From assembly GCA_910589415.1 (NCBI GenBank), contig OU342638.1, positions 8,596,014 through 8,660,013 of the forward strand: DNA of 64,000 nucleotides, given 5' to 3'. The stretch is from Malachius bipustulatus (taxonomy: Eukaryota > Arthropoda > Insecta > Coleoptera > Melyridae). The notes under the pieces are model-generated. The model was not told the origin of the DNA and searched no databases. It saw only the letters and a list, made by a program, of their open reading frames with translations. Positions 9,627-20,860 of this stretch are shown here, piece after piece (position 1 is the stretch's first letter; the number at the start of each line of letters is the position of its first letter). A program made the translations under genes and the position numbers.

Positions 9627-11578
9627 TGTAACTACGACTCCGCCTGAGAGTCGTCCGTGGCGTTTCGCTGGTCCGGAATCGCCTGGAGATCGGACGGATT
9701 CCTCGGGCGCCAGATTTTTACTGAGGGTTTACTCCCTTGGGAAGATGTTCTCGCCAAATCTTCCCACTTACCTGAGTCGTAATTACAATGGTACTGCTAT
9801 AGTACCCTTGTCCCAGGGGTAGCTCTGTGGAGAAACGGAAAGTGCCAGGGGTCGGTTGAGGTTACCACCCTAAAATAATTGTGTTCGGCAAAGCGGGCTT
9901 TAATCGCTTTCCGAAAGCATTGACACCTCCCGAGGAGCCAAGCTGTAGCGAGTGATTGTCAGTTTAACGGATACCTAATTAATTAATGCAGAACGGATGA
10001 ACATTAACACCACAGAATTCAACTTAACAATTTTTATTATTAATTTATCGGAGTAGGTACACAATGAGCAATAATAATGAATCGGTATGAATAAATAAAT
10101 AATAACAAATCGGTCACGGGGCACAGCGGTACGTGAGGGGCGGTTGCGACTAATAAGCAGGTAGGTATACACGTCGGAATGACGGACGGGCGGTCAAAAA
10201 CGGCCTGGATCGGTTTAGACAAAAAAAAGAATAACTAGGCGGGCTGATCTCGGCGGTTATGTGAGTAGTGCGGCCACGGTGATCTCAACTACGCATTCGG
10301 AGGGGAATCGGCACGATTTTGGCGGGACGCTGCTCCCCGAGCACCAGACGCCACCCCCAGCACACTGATCCACCCTTGCTATGCCAGGCGATGGACCGTG
10401 GACCAGGAGCGAAATCCTTGTTGCTCACAACGTGGAAGTGAAGGGGTTATTGAGGGAGCCCGTTGTTCCGCGGGTACCAGACACCACTCCCGGCGCACTG
10501 ATCCACCCTTGCTATGCCAGGCGATGGACCGTGAACTAGGAGCGAGGCCTTTGTTGCCCACAACGGGGAGATGAGGGGGTTATTGAAGGATCCCGTCGTC
10601 CCGCGGGTACCAGACACCACTCCCGGCGCACTGATCCACCCTTGCTATGCCAGGCGATGGACCGTGAACTAAGAGCGAGGCCTTTGTTACCCACAACGGA
10701 GAAGGTAGGGGTTTATCGGAGGAACCCGTTGTTCCGCTGGCACCAGACACCACTCCCGGCGCACTGATCCACCCTTGCTATGCCAGGCGATGGACCGTGA
10801 ACTAGGAGCGAAGCCTTTGTTACCAACAACGGAAGGAGGAGGCGGTTTGATGAGGGCCGGAGCGATGGGAGTGAGGGGAAGAAAAATATTGACCGCAGCA
10901 GTAATACGTTAATTGCAACAGCACCTACCTTTTTCTATTATTCGGCAACTGGTCTAGGCTCTCTATCTTCTATTAACGCAGGTGCACTACTAACAACGAA
11001 GGGTACAAATCAAAATAACTATAATTATTGCACTCGGGCTTCCCGGTAGGTATCTAAACTCAGGCGGCTGACTATTTAACGCACTTCTTCTCGGTAGGAG
11101 ATCAGAATTCGGAATTAATTTTTCAAATCACGGCCCCGGTTTATATAGCGACCACTATCGGTTCCTGGTGAGATAGAAATTTTCGAGAACATTTTCTCTG
11201 TAAAAAAGTATAATTTAAACTGCTATCTGCGGCCCGGTGCATTTCGGCGTTTTTATAATGCGATAGTGGTCGATAACTTGCTTGAATTTGAAGCCAACTG
11301 CCTCGATTTAGTTACTTTAAAAATCAGCCTGTGCATAAAAAATTAATGGAATTAAATGAAATCATGAAAATTATTAGTACTTTGCTGATTCAAGGTACCT
11401 ACCTACCAAACCCTATTTCTGCACTATTCGTAAAAACTTAACTGAATTAATAATAACTTAAACGGGGTGGTCCTACCTATCTACCTATGTCGTTGGAATG
11501 ATCTTTATTTATTGAAAAGAATAGAAAAATAGGAAAAAAATAAACTAGATGGAGTCGGGGTAACACGACTTCATTACA
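9627..11578 (-). repeat. A1 right LTR (5' LTR in coding sense)
   Basis: 1952 bp, same length as the left LTR. TATA-like box at 11139-11148 (minus), four 133-bp units at about 10318-10848. The 4 bp beyond it, TGGG, match the left flank. Confidence 0.95.
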
Positions 11579-11582
11579 TGGG

Positions 11583-11634
11583 GTATTTTCTATTTCTATT
11601 TCTAGGCATGGTAATAAAGGTATGACATTTTGTA
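11583..11634 (-). pseudogene. Continuation of gypsy fragment F upstream of its protease
   Basis: In the frame that joins across the A1 insertion this stretch is open and runs into the IDTG motif (LEIEIENTP precedes it). It is cut off by the inverted-repeat element that follows. Confidence 0.5.
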
Positions 11635-11990
11635 TGCAATTTTGTGTCAGGATGTCAGTCGCTTTATGTAAAATACACTTAAAAATTTCATTTATTAAAA
11701 TTGTGAAGGTAGCTTTGAAATTTAAATAAACTAATTTTTGGACTTAAAAAATTAGTTTATTAGTTTATTAGTTTATTTGAAAAAATTATTAATAATAGGG
11801 GAGTGTGTAATTTCGTATTTTTCCAATTTATTTGATTTTTGGTTTCCTTGATTTTTTTTAGACCAAATAACATTTTTATTAGTCCAAAAATTAGTTTATT
11901 TAAATTTCAAAGCTACCTTCACAATTTTAATAAATGAAATTTTCAAGTGTATTTTACATAAAGCGACTGACGTCCTGACACAAAATTGCA
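11635..11990. repeat. Inverted-repeat element, unclassified
   Basis: Arms of about 100 bp (11635-11735 and 11885-11990) are inverted copies starting TGCAATTTTGTGTCAGGA. The core has short direct repeats of TTAGTTTATTAGTTTAT. No ORF and no clear target duplication, so the superfamily is open. Confidence 0.6.
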
Positions 11991-12403
11991 AATATCTCAA
12001 AAACGGACGCCTCTGGGCAAATTAAACAAGTATGGCTTTTTTATTGTAAAAAGACCGTTGATTCAGAAAAAAGTAATAAGACATCAAAAAACCTAGCCCT
12101 TACTTTTTTAAAGAGTGAAAAGTGTCAAACGACCCCTGTTTCTACGCCACTGGCTTATTGAAATAAACCGAAAATTTGTCTGATTATTGCTCTTTATAAC
12201 TTGTTGTTACACACAAAAAATTGTCTCAGTTGGGTTATTGTTTCAACAAATATTAACAAAAGAGTGGTCTGTCGGTTGACTCTTTAACACCCTGTATATC
12301 ATCAATAAAGCCTTTTCGAAAAAAATGTTTCCTACATTTTCGTATTTTTTTAACTTTATCTACAAGTCCTCCAATTTATGGTACTCCATTTAGAAACACC
12401 TTG
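11991..12403. other. Transposon end fragments, no gene
   Basis: Contains two mariner/MITE-type termini: TTAACACCCTG then TA at about 12283-12294, and TTTAGAAACACCTTG then TA ending at 12405. The second end abuts the piggyBac relic. Matching opposite ends were not found, so these look like fragments. Confidence 0.4.
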
Positions 12404-12495
12404 TATTTTCCTCTTCTGCCAGGCGAAAGTCATAGCTGCCTATTGTGCCTTTTTTCATTGTCTTTGAATGTTGCAGCGGACAATTTGATATTATA

Positions 12496-13018
12496 CAGGG
12501 TGTTAAGAAAATGACGGATAAACTCTTCAGTACATTGTAGGGGACACTCAGTAGATACGGGAAAAATTATTAAAAAAATTCTGGTCTTCAATTTGGTGAG
12601 ATAATAAATGCCAAAGTTAACATTTTACTATCTTTGTTTTTCAGTGCTTGCAAAAACTAAATGATTTTACAGATATAAAAAAGGTACCTTAATCGTTATG
12701 AATTAAAAAAAATTGCTTAAGATGTATTACTGGCTTGGAAAATTTAATAAGATTTTTCTTTCTTTTCTAAGATTCTGAAAAAAAAAGCATTTGGCAACAA
12801 CGGTTTTGATACCTTGACTACCTACATTGTTAGAAATTAGACGAAATTACCAAATACCAACTGTTATCGTGTTAAACGTTGCCAAATTTATTGTTCAATA
12901 TTTCGCTTATATCTTTTAAAATGTAGCTCGGGAATTTTTTAAATTATTTTTCCCGTACTTTACTGAGTGTCCCCTACAATGTACTGAAGAGTTTATCCGT
13001 CATTTTCTTAACACCCTG
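12496..13018. repeat. MITE with TA duplication inside the piggyBac relic
   Basis: Ends CAGGGTGTTAAGAAAATGAC and its complement. The arms match for about 80 bp, through CTCTTCAGTACATTGTAGGG. TA on both sides (12494-12495 and 13019-13020). 523 bp, AT-rich core, no ORF. The tail of the reported transposase frame near 13008 is MITE sequence, not transposase. Confidence 0.85.
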
Positions 13019-13651
13019 TATTTTCGCGTAGTGTTCCAGTTCCTTTTACTCCTATTGACGATAGTCTTTCAAATAAAGGCACCAAACTAAAAAAACTGTC
13101 AAAAAATATATGGAACGGCAGGTTTTTTTCTTTTGATTGCAAAACATCTGTAAATTGTAGAACAACACTGGCCCCTAAGCCAATAATTTGAACCTTGGTA
13201 AGGTTCAAACCACTCAACATATCCTTGTTTTGTTGTTCCGGTCCACAGTTTGTAGCCCCCCATCTGATCGGCTTTCCCCGTATAAATTGCTTAGATCCAT
13301 CGCCACCAAAATAAGGTACCATGGACTCATCTAAACTGTGACATTCTACAGTAGGTGCCAATGATAGAAATTTCTTATTGAGGGCCGAAAATAGGGGTCT
13401 CATTTTTGAAAATTTCGAAAAAGAGATATCGAGAGTATTGTTGTTATTCAAGTGTATATTCTGCATTATAAAATTAAATCGATCTCGACTAATTGCAGAA
13501 TATACAAGTTTATTTCCGACATCATCATTGTTTTCCCAGTACATTGATCGTCTTGTAAAATTATTATAACCGCTAAGAAGAAGAACTCCAATAAAACATT
13601 TGATTTCGCTTGAAGATATATCTCCAGCACTGTTATGCTGTGATGAATATA

Positions 13652-14040
13652 TCGCTCACCGGCTGCAATAGTGGCACAACTCAAAAATCCTTAAAATCGC
13701 AATAACTGTTGCATCAAAAAATGTTAAATGTAATACTCTTCCTTGCGACAAGACTGGCACAAAATTAGGTATAATAGATTTTCCGATATGGCGAATTTGT
13801 CACTAAAGCATTATAACAATTTGTGCTTCTAAGTCAGACCAATGCACATTTTCAGTATGCCACTGATTTTGTAGGAGGATGTCTTGTAGTGTACGCGTAC
13901 AATAGTGACACTTTTGATTTGTGCCGGTATAGTACGAGTTTTATTATTTGATATAAATTTATTTATTTACAAATCTTTAAACTCAAATATCTCCAATATT
14001 ACTATTTTTGAGTTGTGCCATTATTGCAGCCGGTGGGCGA
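13652..14040. repeat. MITE with TA duplication inside the piggyBac relic
   Basis: Ends TCGCTCACCGGCTGCAATAG and complement TCGCCCACCGGCTGCAATAA. The arms continue through GGCACAACTCAAAAAT (about 36 bp). TA at 13650-13651 and 14041-14042. 389 bp, noncoding. Confidence 0.8.
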
Positions 14041-14640
14041 TATGTTCGAATAATTTACAAATCAAGTTAATTATATCGTCATCCACAAATGAAAAAAATA
14101 GTTCTAATGGCGACAAATTGTTTTTCGGACCACTGATTTCTTGCCAATCGGGAAAATTCTAAGTAATATCAATTTTTTTCCATGAATATGTTTTCTTCTT
14201 ATTTTTGGGTAGAGATCGTGTAGCTTGATTTGCTGTCGAACTTCCTGTAACAAATACAGATAATGGCAGATCGTCCTCACTATCATTTGTTTCTTCCTCA
14301 TTTTGCTCATTTTCCTCATTTGCTTCTTCCCGTTGAAGGTCTTCACTATTCAGATCACTATTTAGATTAGTTAAAGTAACTTCGGCTTTTGCAGCAAGTT
14401 GGATACCTAAAATCATTTTATTGAATAGATAGTTTTCAAGTCCAAAGATGAAAAAATTATGCCATACCTGGCAAGTTATTTATAGTTTATGTCATTCTCA
14501 TCTCCCGAATCTTGATCAGTATTATATCTTATATCCATGTGCATTGGCCGGTGGTAAAATTACTATTGAATCAGGTATATCAACATCATTTTCAAGATTA
14601 TCTATTTCTCTAACAGTGTAAGGGAAACCAAGGATTATTA

Positions 14641-15145
14641 CCTGAATTGGTAACAACTAAATATTATCAATAAGACAATTAAAGTATACAAACAGATGTC
14701 TTGCTTAGCCTGGCATTGACCTAATAAAACAAGCTTGTTTATAAACATGAATGAATGCGGCCCTGCCGAGTAAGTATCTTTGAGTTCTAGATATGTAAGC
14801 ACCTCCAGCGACCTCGAACCACATAGAGTATAAATAGAGTTAGATATGTAATGTAACGGATTATTATTATTAGTTTGATTAGTCAATTAGTCTTATTAGT
14901 GTAATTAATATTATCAGTATGATAATCCAGTCATGCTGATTCTTGAAGAATCAATTGATAGTTAAGTTTAACCATGTATTTGTTATTTGTTAATAAAACC
15001 AATTAAAACCAAGTAAGTGTTTCCAACCTCACCACCACCTTCTACCGAATGGCGATCCTGGCTTTAATGGACCGATAATCCCAATCTATCACATACCGAG
15101 ATTGCGAGATTATCACAACAGTTCATGAAGCTTTAGAGGTCTTTT
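14641..15145. other. Possible LTR remnant, no gene
   Basis: AT-rich. Contains TAATAAAACC (about 14990) and, at 15053, TGGCGATCCTGG, which resembles the primer-binding site of element C (TGGCGATCCTGC). This suggests the end of a degraded LTR just before it, but no second LTR or clean terminus was found. Confidence 0.25.
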
Positions 15146-15274
15146 TATGTATCAAGGGAGTTATGAGGATGTTAATTACAGAGGGCAACATATTGCAATC
15201 CCGAGGGACGTTAGTCCCGAGGGATTGTTAAGTTGCCCGAGGTTATTAACATCTAATAACTCCCGTGATACATA
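15146..15274. repeat. Imperfect 129-bp palindrome
   Basis: The left arm begins TATGTATCAAGGGAGTTATG and the right arm ends in the near-complement. The centre is AATCCCGAGGGACGTTAGTC. A partial copy of the arm (AAGGGAGTTATGAG) recurs near 15535. No gene; probably a foldback-type element. Confidence 0.6.
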
Positions 15275-15749
15275 ATCTATTTTATTTTATACTAAATGAA
15301 ATATAAAAACGAAATCTGTTGGTTTTTAAAATTAAACGAATGTTTTTAATAATTGAGTAACCATGATTATTGATTACCATGGATACATCAACTGAAAAGT
15401 TTGTAGAAAATGACATATGAAATCCAAATATTCAACCAACAATGCAATAACAAAAGCAACATCCAATGGTTACCAGAATTAAACCAATAGTAATATTAGA
15501 ATTAGAGGGAGTTGTGGATTCATAACAGTCCCAAGGGAGTTATGAGTATGTTTATAGTTACGGTAACCAAGCGTTTATCTAGTTATAATGTATTAGTATG
15601 AAATAATAGTATCTTATTATGCTACTGTCTGTTAAAACATACACTAAATTTGTAAGAATTTTTTTCACAAAAAATAGGTTAGGTTTGATAAGCACATTAC
15701 GATAGATTTTAATTTAGTAGAGGTTAAGAGAAACAACCCTTGACACATT
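15275..15749. other. AT-rich noncoding stretch
   Basis: No gene recognised. It carries the partial palindrome arm near 15535. It probably includes the 3' flank or end of the Merlin element, whose terminal repeats I could not define. Confidence 0.35.
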
Positions 15750-16697
15750 TTAAGAATGTCTTAGCCCTGGGTACTGGTCCGCAACAATCTTCCAAAATGC
15801 GTGACATCGATCCCTGTGATCTGGATACGCCATTCGAAACAGCGCCTCCGCCAAATAACCCTCGTAATGTACTTTTTTTCCCCCGGCCCGCGGCACCCAT
15901 CGTCTAATTTCCAGCCAGGCACGCCCTATATTTTGCATGTGGGCCCCAGTCTCTGGGTCGACGAAATTAGGAGAGTGATTGACATTGAAGTGTCGAAACC
16001 CTTCATTCTCAATCCCTCTACAAGCACGCCAGCAGTCGCTAAGTATAGTCGTGCCTGGCCTGACCCTTTCTCTGAGAATCCGCATCAGCGTCCTCGAATA
16101 TCGATTCTCGACTGGTACAACAAACATATTCTGCCGGTTTCCTCGCTCTACTCCCCCGAACACCCACTGTCCAGTTAAATAACGCCCCGCTGATACTTGC
16201 GTCGACCGATCTTTACCTCATCGATCTCCACAATAACTCCGGGTCCGCCAATTATTCTGTCCCTTCCCACGTAGTAGTGCGTAAAAACCTCGCGAATAAA
16301 GTTGCACCACTCAACAATCGTTTTCGAGGACAGCCTCATCTCTCTCACCAGATAACGTTGCCGTGGTGGGTTTTGAAAAAGAAACTTTTTCACGAGGGTT
16401 ACCGCCACTGGGATCGACAATCGCGCGTTTTCGAAAAAGGTACCTTTTAGCGAAGACACCTTAAAGCAGCACTTTCTCTTAACTCTACGTTCCCGACGTC
16501 CCTAACAACGTACTAGTTGGTCTCCGGGGGCTATGTTCCATGTGCTTTGGCCACAGCGTCCACACTGCAGGTGACACGGTACGACCCCCATGTCGCGCTA
16601 GAAAGTTCCAGGTGTCGTCAATGTCGGAAAATAATAGCGGTGCCGCATTGTCATCTATCTCACAACCCGCGCACGAATTGAAATTTACGCACTCCAT
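15750..16697 (-). pseudogene. Merlin-type (ISXO2 domain) transposase relic
   Basis: From the ATG at 16697 the pieces follow the Merlin/ISXO2 layout. An N-terminal zinc-ribbon-like part has CGRCGQSTW near 16560 in a shifted frame. Then come SSLKGTFFENARLSIPVAV, a first catalytic-type Asp in VEIDEVKIGRRKYQ near 16210, the WVFGGVERG motif, and a second Asp in TTILSDCWRACRG near 16040. Damage: a frame change in a G run near 16592, a stop near 16500 and a frame change in a G run near 16187. The position usually held by the third catalytic residue reads NIGRAW, Gly where Glu is expected. A cut-and-paste transposase in life; not functional here. Confidence 0.75.
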
Positions 16698-17041
16698 TGT
16701 ATCACTTCGCAATTTAATTTTACTGTCGTGTTGACTATATCATTTTGTTATGCAGCCCGGCGCGTTTCTTTGTCCGCACTGCCATCGCTTGCGTTGGGCA
16801 CGCTCCGATCTCGCTTGCTACATGTCTCCCCACCACGGATGCTTGCGCGCCGGTGGTTCACCGTTGTATATCTCACCGTTTGGCTACAGCATTACCTCCG
16901 ACAGCTGCTTCCAATGCCGGCTATCGAGGCGGCATCGGCATCCGCTTTTCTGTATCGGCATCTCGTACCCCCCTCGATCTTCCCATCCAGTTTCTACGAC
17001 TTGACCCGCATCGCGTCAATGGTTAGTTTTCCGGTTTATCT
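16698..17041. other. Spacer between Merlin transposase and divergent ORF (left part)
   Basis: GC-richer than its surroundings. It joins 19014-19073 once the solo LTR is removed, giving a spacer of about 400 bp between two divergent starts. It may hold a bidirectional promoter, but no core element was identified. Short plus-strand ORFs here (one with a CPHC motif near 16780) have no further support. Confidence 0.35.
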
Positions 17042-19009
17042 TGTAATGAAGTCGTGTTACCCCGACTCCATCTATTTTATTTTATTGCTATTTTTCCATT
17101 ATTTTTAATAAATAAAGATCATTCCAACGGCGTAGGTAGGTAGGACCACCCCGTTTAGGTTATTATTAGTTCAGTTGAGTTTTTGCGGATAGTACAGAAA
17201 TAGGGTTTGGTAGGTAGATACCTTGAATCGGCGAGGTACTAATAATTTTCATATTTTCATTTAATTTCATTAATTTTTTATGAACAGGCTAATTTTTAAA
17301 GTAACTGAATCGAGGCAGTTGGCTTCAAATTCAAGCAAGTTATCGACCACTATCGCATTATAAAAACGCCGAAATGCACCGGGCCGCAGATAGCAGTTTA
17401 AATTAACCTTTTTTTACGGAGAAAATGTTCTCGAAAATTTCTATCTCGCCAGGAACCGATAGTGGTCGCTATATAAACCGGGGCCGTGATTTGAAAAATT
17501 AATTCCGAATTCTGATCGCCGGTCGTGAAGACGTATTGCCGAGTAAACCACCGCATCCAATCCGCACCCGTGCATCAGTTTAGGTACCAATAGTTTCTAA
17601 TTTTCGCCTATTTTACGTGTTTAGTTTGACGCGAGTGGTCAATTGTTAGTCCGGGAATAGTGCAGACAAATACCTAGTGACGAGCCTAGACCTGCTGCTG
17701 CATAACCAAAGGTAGGTGCTGTTGCAATTACCATACTACTGCTGCGGTCGATATTTTTCTCCTCTCACTCCTACCGCTCCAGTCCTCATCAGAACCGTCC
17801 CCTCCTTCCGTTGTTGGTAACAAAGGCTTCGCTCCTAGTTCACGGTCCATCGCCTGGCATAGCAAGGGTGGATCAGTGCGCCGGGAGTGGTGTCTGGTGC
17901 CAGCGGAACAACGGGTTCCTCCGATAACCCCCACCTCCTCCATTGTGGGTAACAAAGGCCTCGCTCTTAGTTCACGGTCCATCGCCTGGCATAGCAAGGG
18001 TGGATCAGTGCGCCGGGAGTGGTGTCTGGTACCCGCGGAACAACGGGCTCCTTCAATACCCCTTCATCTCCCCGTTGTGGGCAACAAAGGCTTCGCTCCT
18101 AGTACACGGTCCATCGCCTGGCATAGCAAGGGTGGATCAGTGTGTCGGGGGTGGTGTCTGGTACCCGCGGAACAACGGGCTCCCTCAATAACCCCTTCAT
18201 TTCCACGTTGTGAGCAACAAGGATTTCGCTCCTGGTTCACGGTCCATCGCCTGGCATAGCAAGGGTGGATCAGTGGGCTGGGGGTGGCGTCTGGTGCTCG
18301 CGGAACAGCGTATCCCGCCAAAATTGTTCCGATTCCCCCCGAATGCGTAGTTGAGATCACTGTGGCCGCACTCCTCACATGACCGCCGAGAACAGCCCGC
18401 CTAGTTATTCTTTTTTGTCTAAACCGATCCAGGCCGTTTTTAACCGCCCGTTCGTCATTCCGACGTGTGTACCTACCTACTTATTAGTCGCAACCACCCC
18501 TCACGTACCGCTGTGCCCCGTGACCGATTTGTTATTATTTATTTATTCATACCGATTTATTATTATTGCTCATTGTGTACCTACTCCGATAATTTAATAA
18601 TAAAAATTGTTAAGTTGAATTCTGTGGTGTTAATGTTCATCCGTTCTGCATTAATTAATTAAGTATCCTGTAAACTGATAATCACTCGCTACAGCTTGGC
18701 TCCTCGGAGGTGTTAATGCTTTCGGAAAGCGGTTAAAGCCCGCTTTGCCGAACACAGTTATTTTAGGGTGGTAACCTCAACCGACCCCTGGCACTTTCCG
18801 TTTCTCCACAGAGCTACCCCTGGGACAATGGTACTATAGCAGTACCATTGTAATTGCGACTCAGGTAAGTGAGAAGATTTGGCGAGAACATCTTCCCAAG
18901 GGAATAAACCCTCAGTAAAAATCTGGCGCCCGAGGAATCCGTCCGATCTCCAGGAGATTCCGGACCAGCGAAACGCCACGGACGACTCTCAGGCGGAGGC
19001 GTAGTTACA
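17042..19009 (+). mobile_element. Solo LTR of family A
   Basis: A 1968-bp LTR in reverse orientation to A1 (starts TGTAATGAAGTCG, ends GTAGTTACA). It is flanked by a 4-bp duplication ATCT (17038-17041 and 19010-19013). No internal region, so it arose by LTR-LTR recombination after a clean insertion. Four 133-bp units at about 17790-18320. It lies in the spacer of the Merlin locus. Confidence 0.9.
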
Positions 19010-19073
19010 ATCTATAACCTGCAAGTGAGAATCTATTTTCTGTTTTACGACTTCCTCGAGTTCGAGCTACATT

Positions 19074-19248
19074 ATGCCTTCACGAAATACCGTTTTAGCG
19101 TGGAATTTATTTTGTGACATAATTTCTACTCTTCCGACTCTTATTAACCGTCTTCTTCGCGATTTTTTTTTATTTTCTTCTTTAAATTATAGAGATCGTT
19201 GCTACATAGCAACGTTTTGCTTTGCGAACGGTGTCTCACCTGACGTTG
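19074..19248 (+). CDS. Divergent 126-codon ORF next to Merlin, 5' part (split by element B)
   Basis: The ATG at 19074 opens a frame that runs to 19248, where element B inserts. It continues at 30202-30407 with no stop or frame change; the joined length is 381 nt including the stop. The N-terminal part is hydrophobic and Leu/Arg-rich (FCDIISTLPTLINRLLRDFF). It is followed by a Cys-containing segment CYIATFCFANGVSPDVV. I do not recognise the family. It is transcribed away from the Merlin transposase and may be a second Merlin-encoded gene or an unrelated gene. Confidence 0.5.
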
Positions 19249-20847
19249 TGTAACCCCCTTTCCACCCTTCTGCAGAGCAAAAGGACAGTAGGAGACACTT
19301 AGCAGCCAGCAGCTCAGATAAAATTAACCCACCTTGGCAAAGACACACATATGAGCGACGTCACAGGGCAAGGGAAACTCGCCATAAGTTTAACAATGTT
19401 TTATTAATAAATAACAGTTGGTAAATTCGCAATAAATAGTTGTAAATGGATAACAAAACAAATAGGTACAAATAGATAGCAATCAATAAATAGGTACAAA
19501 TAGGTAGGTAATAATAAAAAAACAACAAATCACAGTCGATGGACATAAATTCTTTCTTAAGATGTAAAAGGTGACGATGGCCAGATCAGGAGAGAATATT
19601 TATTTGTTACAAGCAAAAATCAAAATTAATGATTGTGAAACAGTGAGGCTGAGTATCGAATTTTCAAAGCAAAATTAAATTATTAAAGTAAAATCTTGTG
19701 GAATGAAGTTCCCAAATTAATAATTATGAAAACAGTATCAAATTTTAAGTTGAAATTAAATTATTAGCAAAGTAAAATTTTGTGGAATGAAGTTCCCAGA
19801 TGCCTTAAGCAGTTGATAAGGACAATTAAATAATAATGAATAAATTTGAACTGAGAAAATCTACTCCGCCCAGACCTGGATGGAGGGTCAATTTACACAA
19901 AATAATGATATGAGGCCTTGTACTTAGCTTGGAGGTAGATTTCGCAGATGGAGGCGATCGGTACGTCATGATTTTCTGACTGGAAACAATCAGTGGTGGT
20001 TGGGTCAAACCAGAAACGGGGGCCCTGGTGTCAGGACGTCTCCCGAAGTTTCAGCCTTTCCTGCAGTTCCAGGTGACAGGTCGGTGGTGTAGGAGGGATG
20101 GCGGGGACTGTACGCTCATTGTCCCATTACAGGTCCCATCAAGATTCCCATTACAGGTCCCATCGGAGTCCCATCACGGGTCTCATCAGGAGTCCCATCA
20201 CGGGTCTCATCAGGAGTCCCATCAGGGGGGTTTCATCCCGCTACGACAGAAATGACGTACTTAGTATTTTGAAGCGATTTGCAGAGGCCATCGGATCTGG
20301 AGGTGGTTCACAAGAGAACAGAAACAAATTTGATTGAACCCCAATCCAGTCCGAGGACCTCAAATTAAATATTAACAGGTAATAAAAATTAACTAACATG
20401 AAAATTAAAGGTAATAAAAATTAACCAATAATATGAAAATTAAATTATACGTGACAGGCGAGATCACGCCATTTTGTTTGCGTCCGATGATAGGATTAAT
20501 CCGCAAAGTTTGACGGTGCTAGAGGCATAAATCAAATATCAAAGAATCATAAATTGAACACAAAATAAGTGTCATTTACTACAAAAGGCCTATTACTTAC
20601 CCGCTTGGACAGGAGAACAAATAAAAATTAGCCAGCCATTAAGTTATTTCGCTTGCTTGTCTGAAGTATGAATGACCGACTCGACCCCATCACCTTTCCG
20701 CGTCACTATCGCTTCTCACGGGACAGAACGAGCCACCACGAACTCTGCCTGCTGCAACGGCAAGTTCGCCCGCGAAGATTGACTAGTTTAAATTCAAATT
20801 ACGCTCCAGAAGGGAACTTATAATAGCAGGGCTATTATAACGTTACA
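19249..20847 (-). repeat. B left LTR (3' LTR in coding sense)
   Basis: 1599 bp, TG...CA. Contains short tandem repeats of AGTCCCATCACGGGTCTCAT type (24-bp unit, about 20125-20225). Differs from the right LTR at about four bases. Confidence 0.95.
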
Positions 20848-20860
20848 CACGCCCCTCCAT
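20848..20860 (-). other. Polypurine tract of B
   Basis: Minus-strand ATGGAGGGGCGTG abuts the sense-3' LTR. Confidence 0.65.

Larger units (their letters stand above)
3749..11578 (-). mobile_element. Family-A LTR retroelement, copy A1 (complete, Gag-Pro only)
   Basis: Two 1952-bp LTRs (TGTAACTACGAC...TTCATTACA) enclose 3926 bp. The target duplication is TGGG. The primer-binding site is next to the right LTR and the polypurine tract next to the left one, so transcription runs on the minus strand. Encoded are gag (9077-7689) and a -1 frame protease ORF (7971-6100). There is no reverse transcriptase, RNase H or integrase. I saw no difference between the LTRs on reading, which suggests recent insertion. 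A1 is a subfamily distinct from the array at 36-58 kb, by many scattered substitutions and four rather than three 133-bp LTR repeats. Confidence 0.9.
12404..14640 (-). pseudogene. piggyBac-type transposase relic
   Basis: Minus-strand pieces match the piggyBac plan in order. There is an acidic N-terminal region (TDQDSGDEND near 14520) and a W-rich entry into the core near 14150. Then come EIKCFIGVLLLSGY near 13590, a first catalytic-type Asp in CHSLDESMVPYFGG near 13330, KPIRWG, and a second in FHIFFDSFFS near 13110. A GTLREN motif lies next to the left MITE. Several stops and a frame change (around 14040/13650) show it is dead. MITEs occupy 12496-13018 and 13652-14040. Removing the first restores the frame (NIISNCPL follows GTLRE). 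The C-terminal end is lost at 12404. Confidence 0.75.

Noticed and set aside
9327..9647. 106-codon plus-strand ORF opposite the family-A leader, repeated in every copy
   Set aside because: It runs antisense through the primer-binding site into the LTR and has no recognisable motif. The copies are too similar for its persistence to mean selection.
16745..17026. Plus-strand ORFs with a CPHC motif before the solo LTR
   Set aside because: One Cys/His cluster without a proper finger pattern. It overlaps the presumed spacer between two divergent genes and is interrupted by the LTR insertion site.
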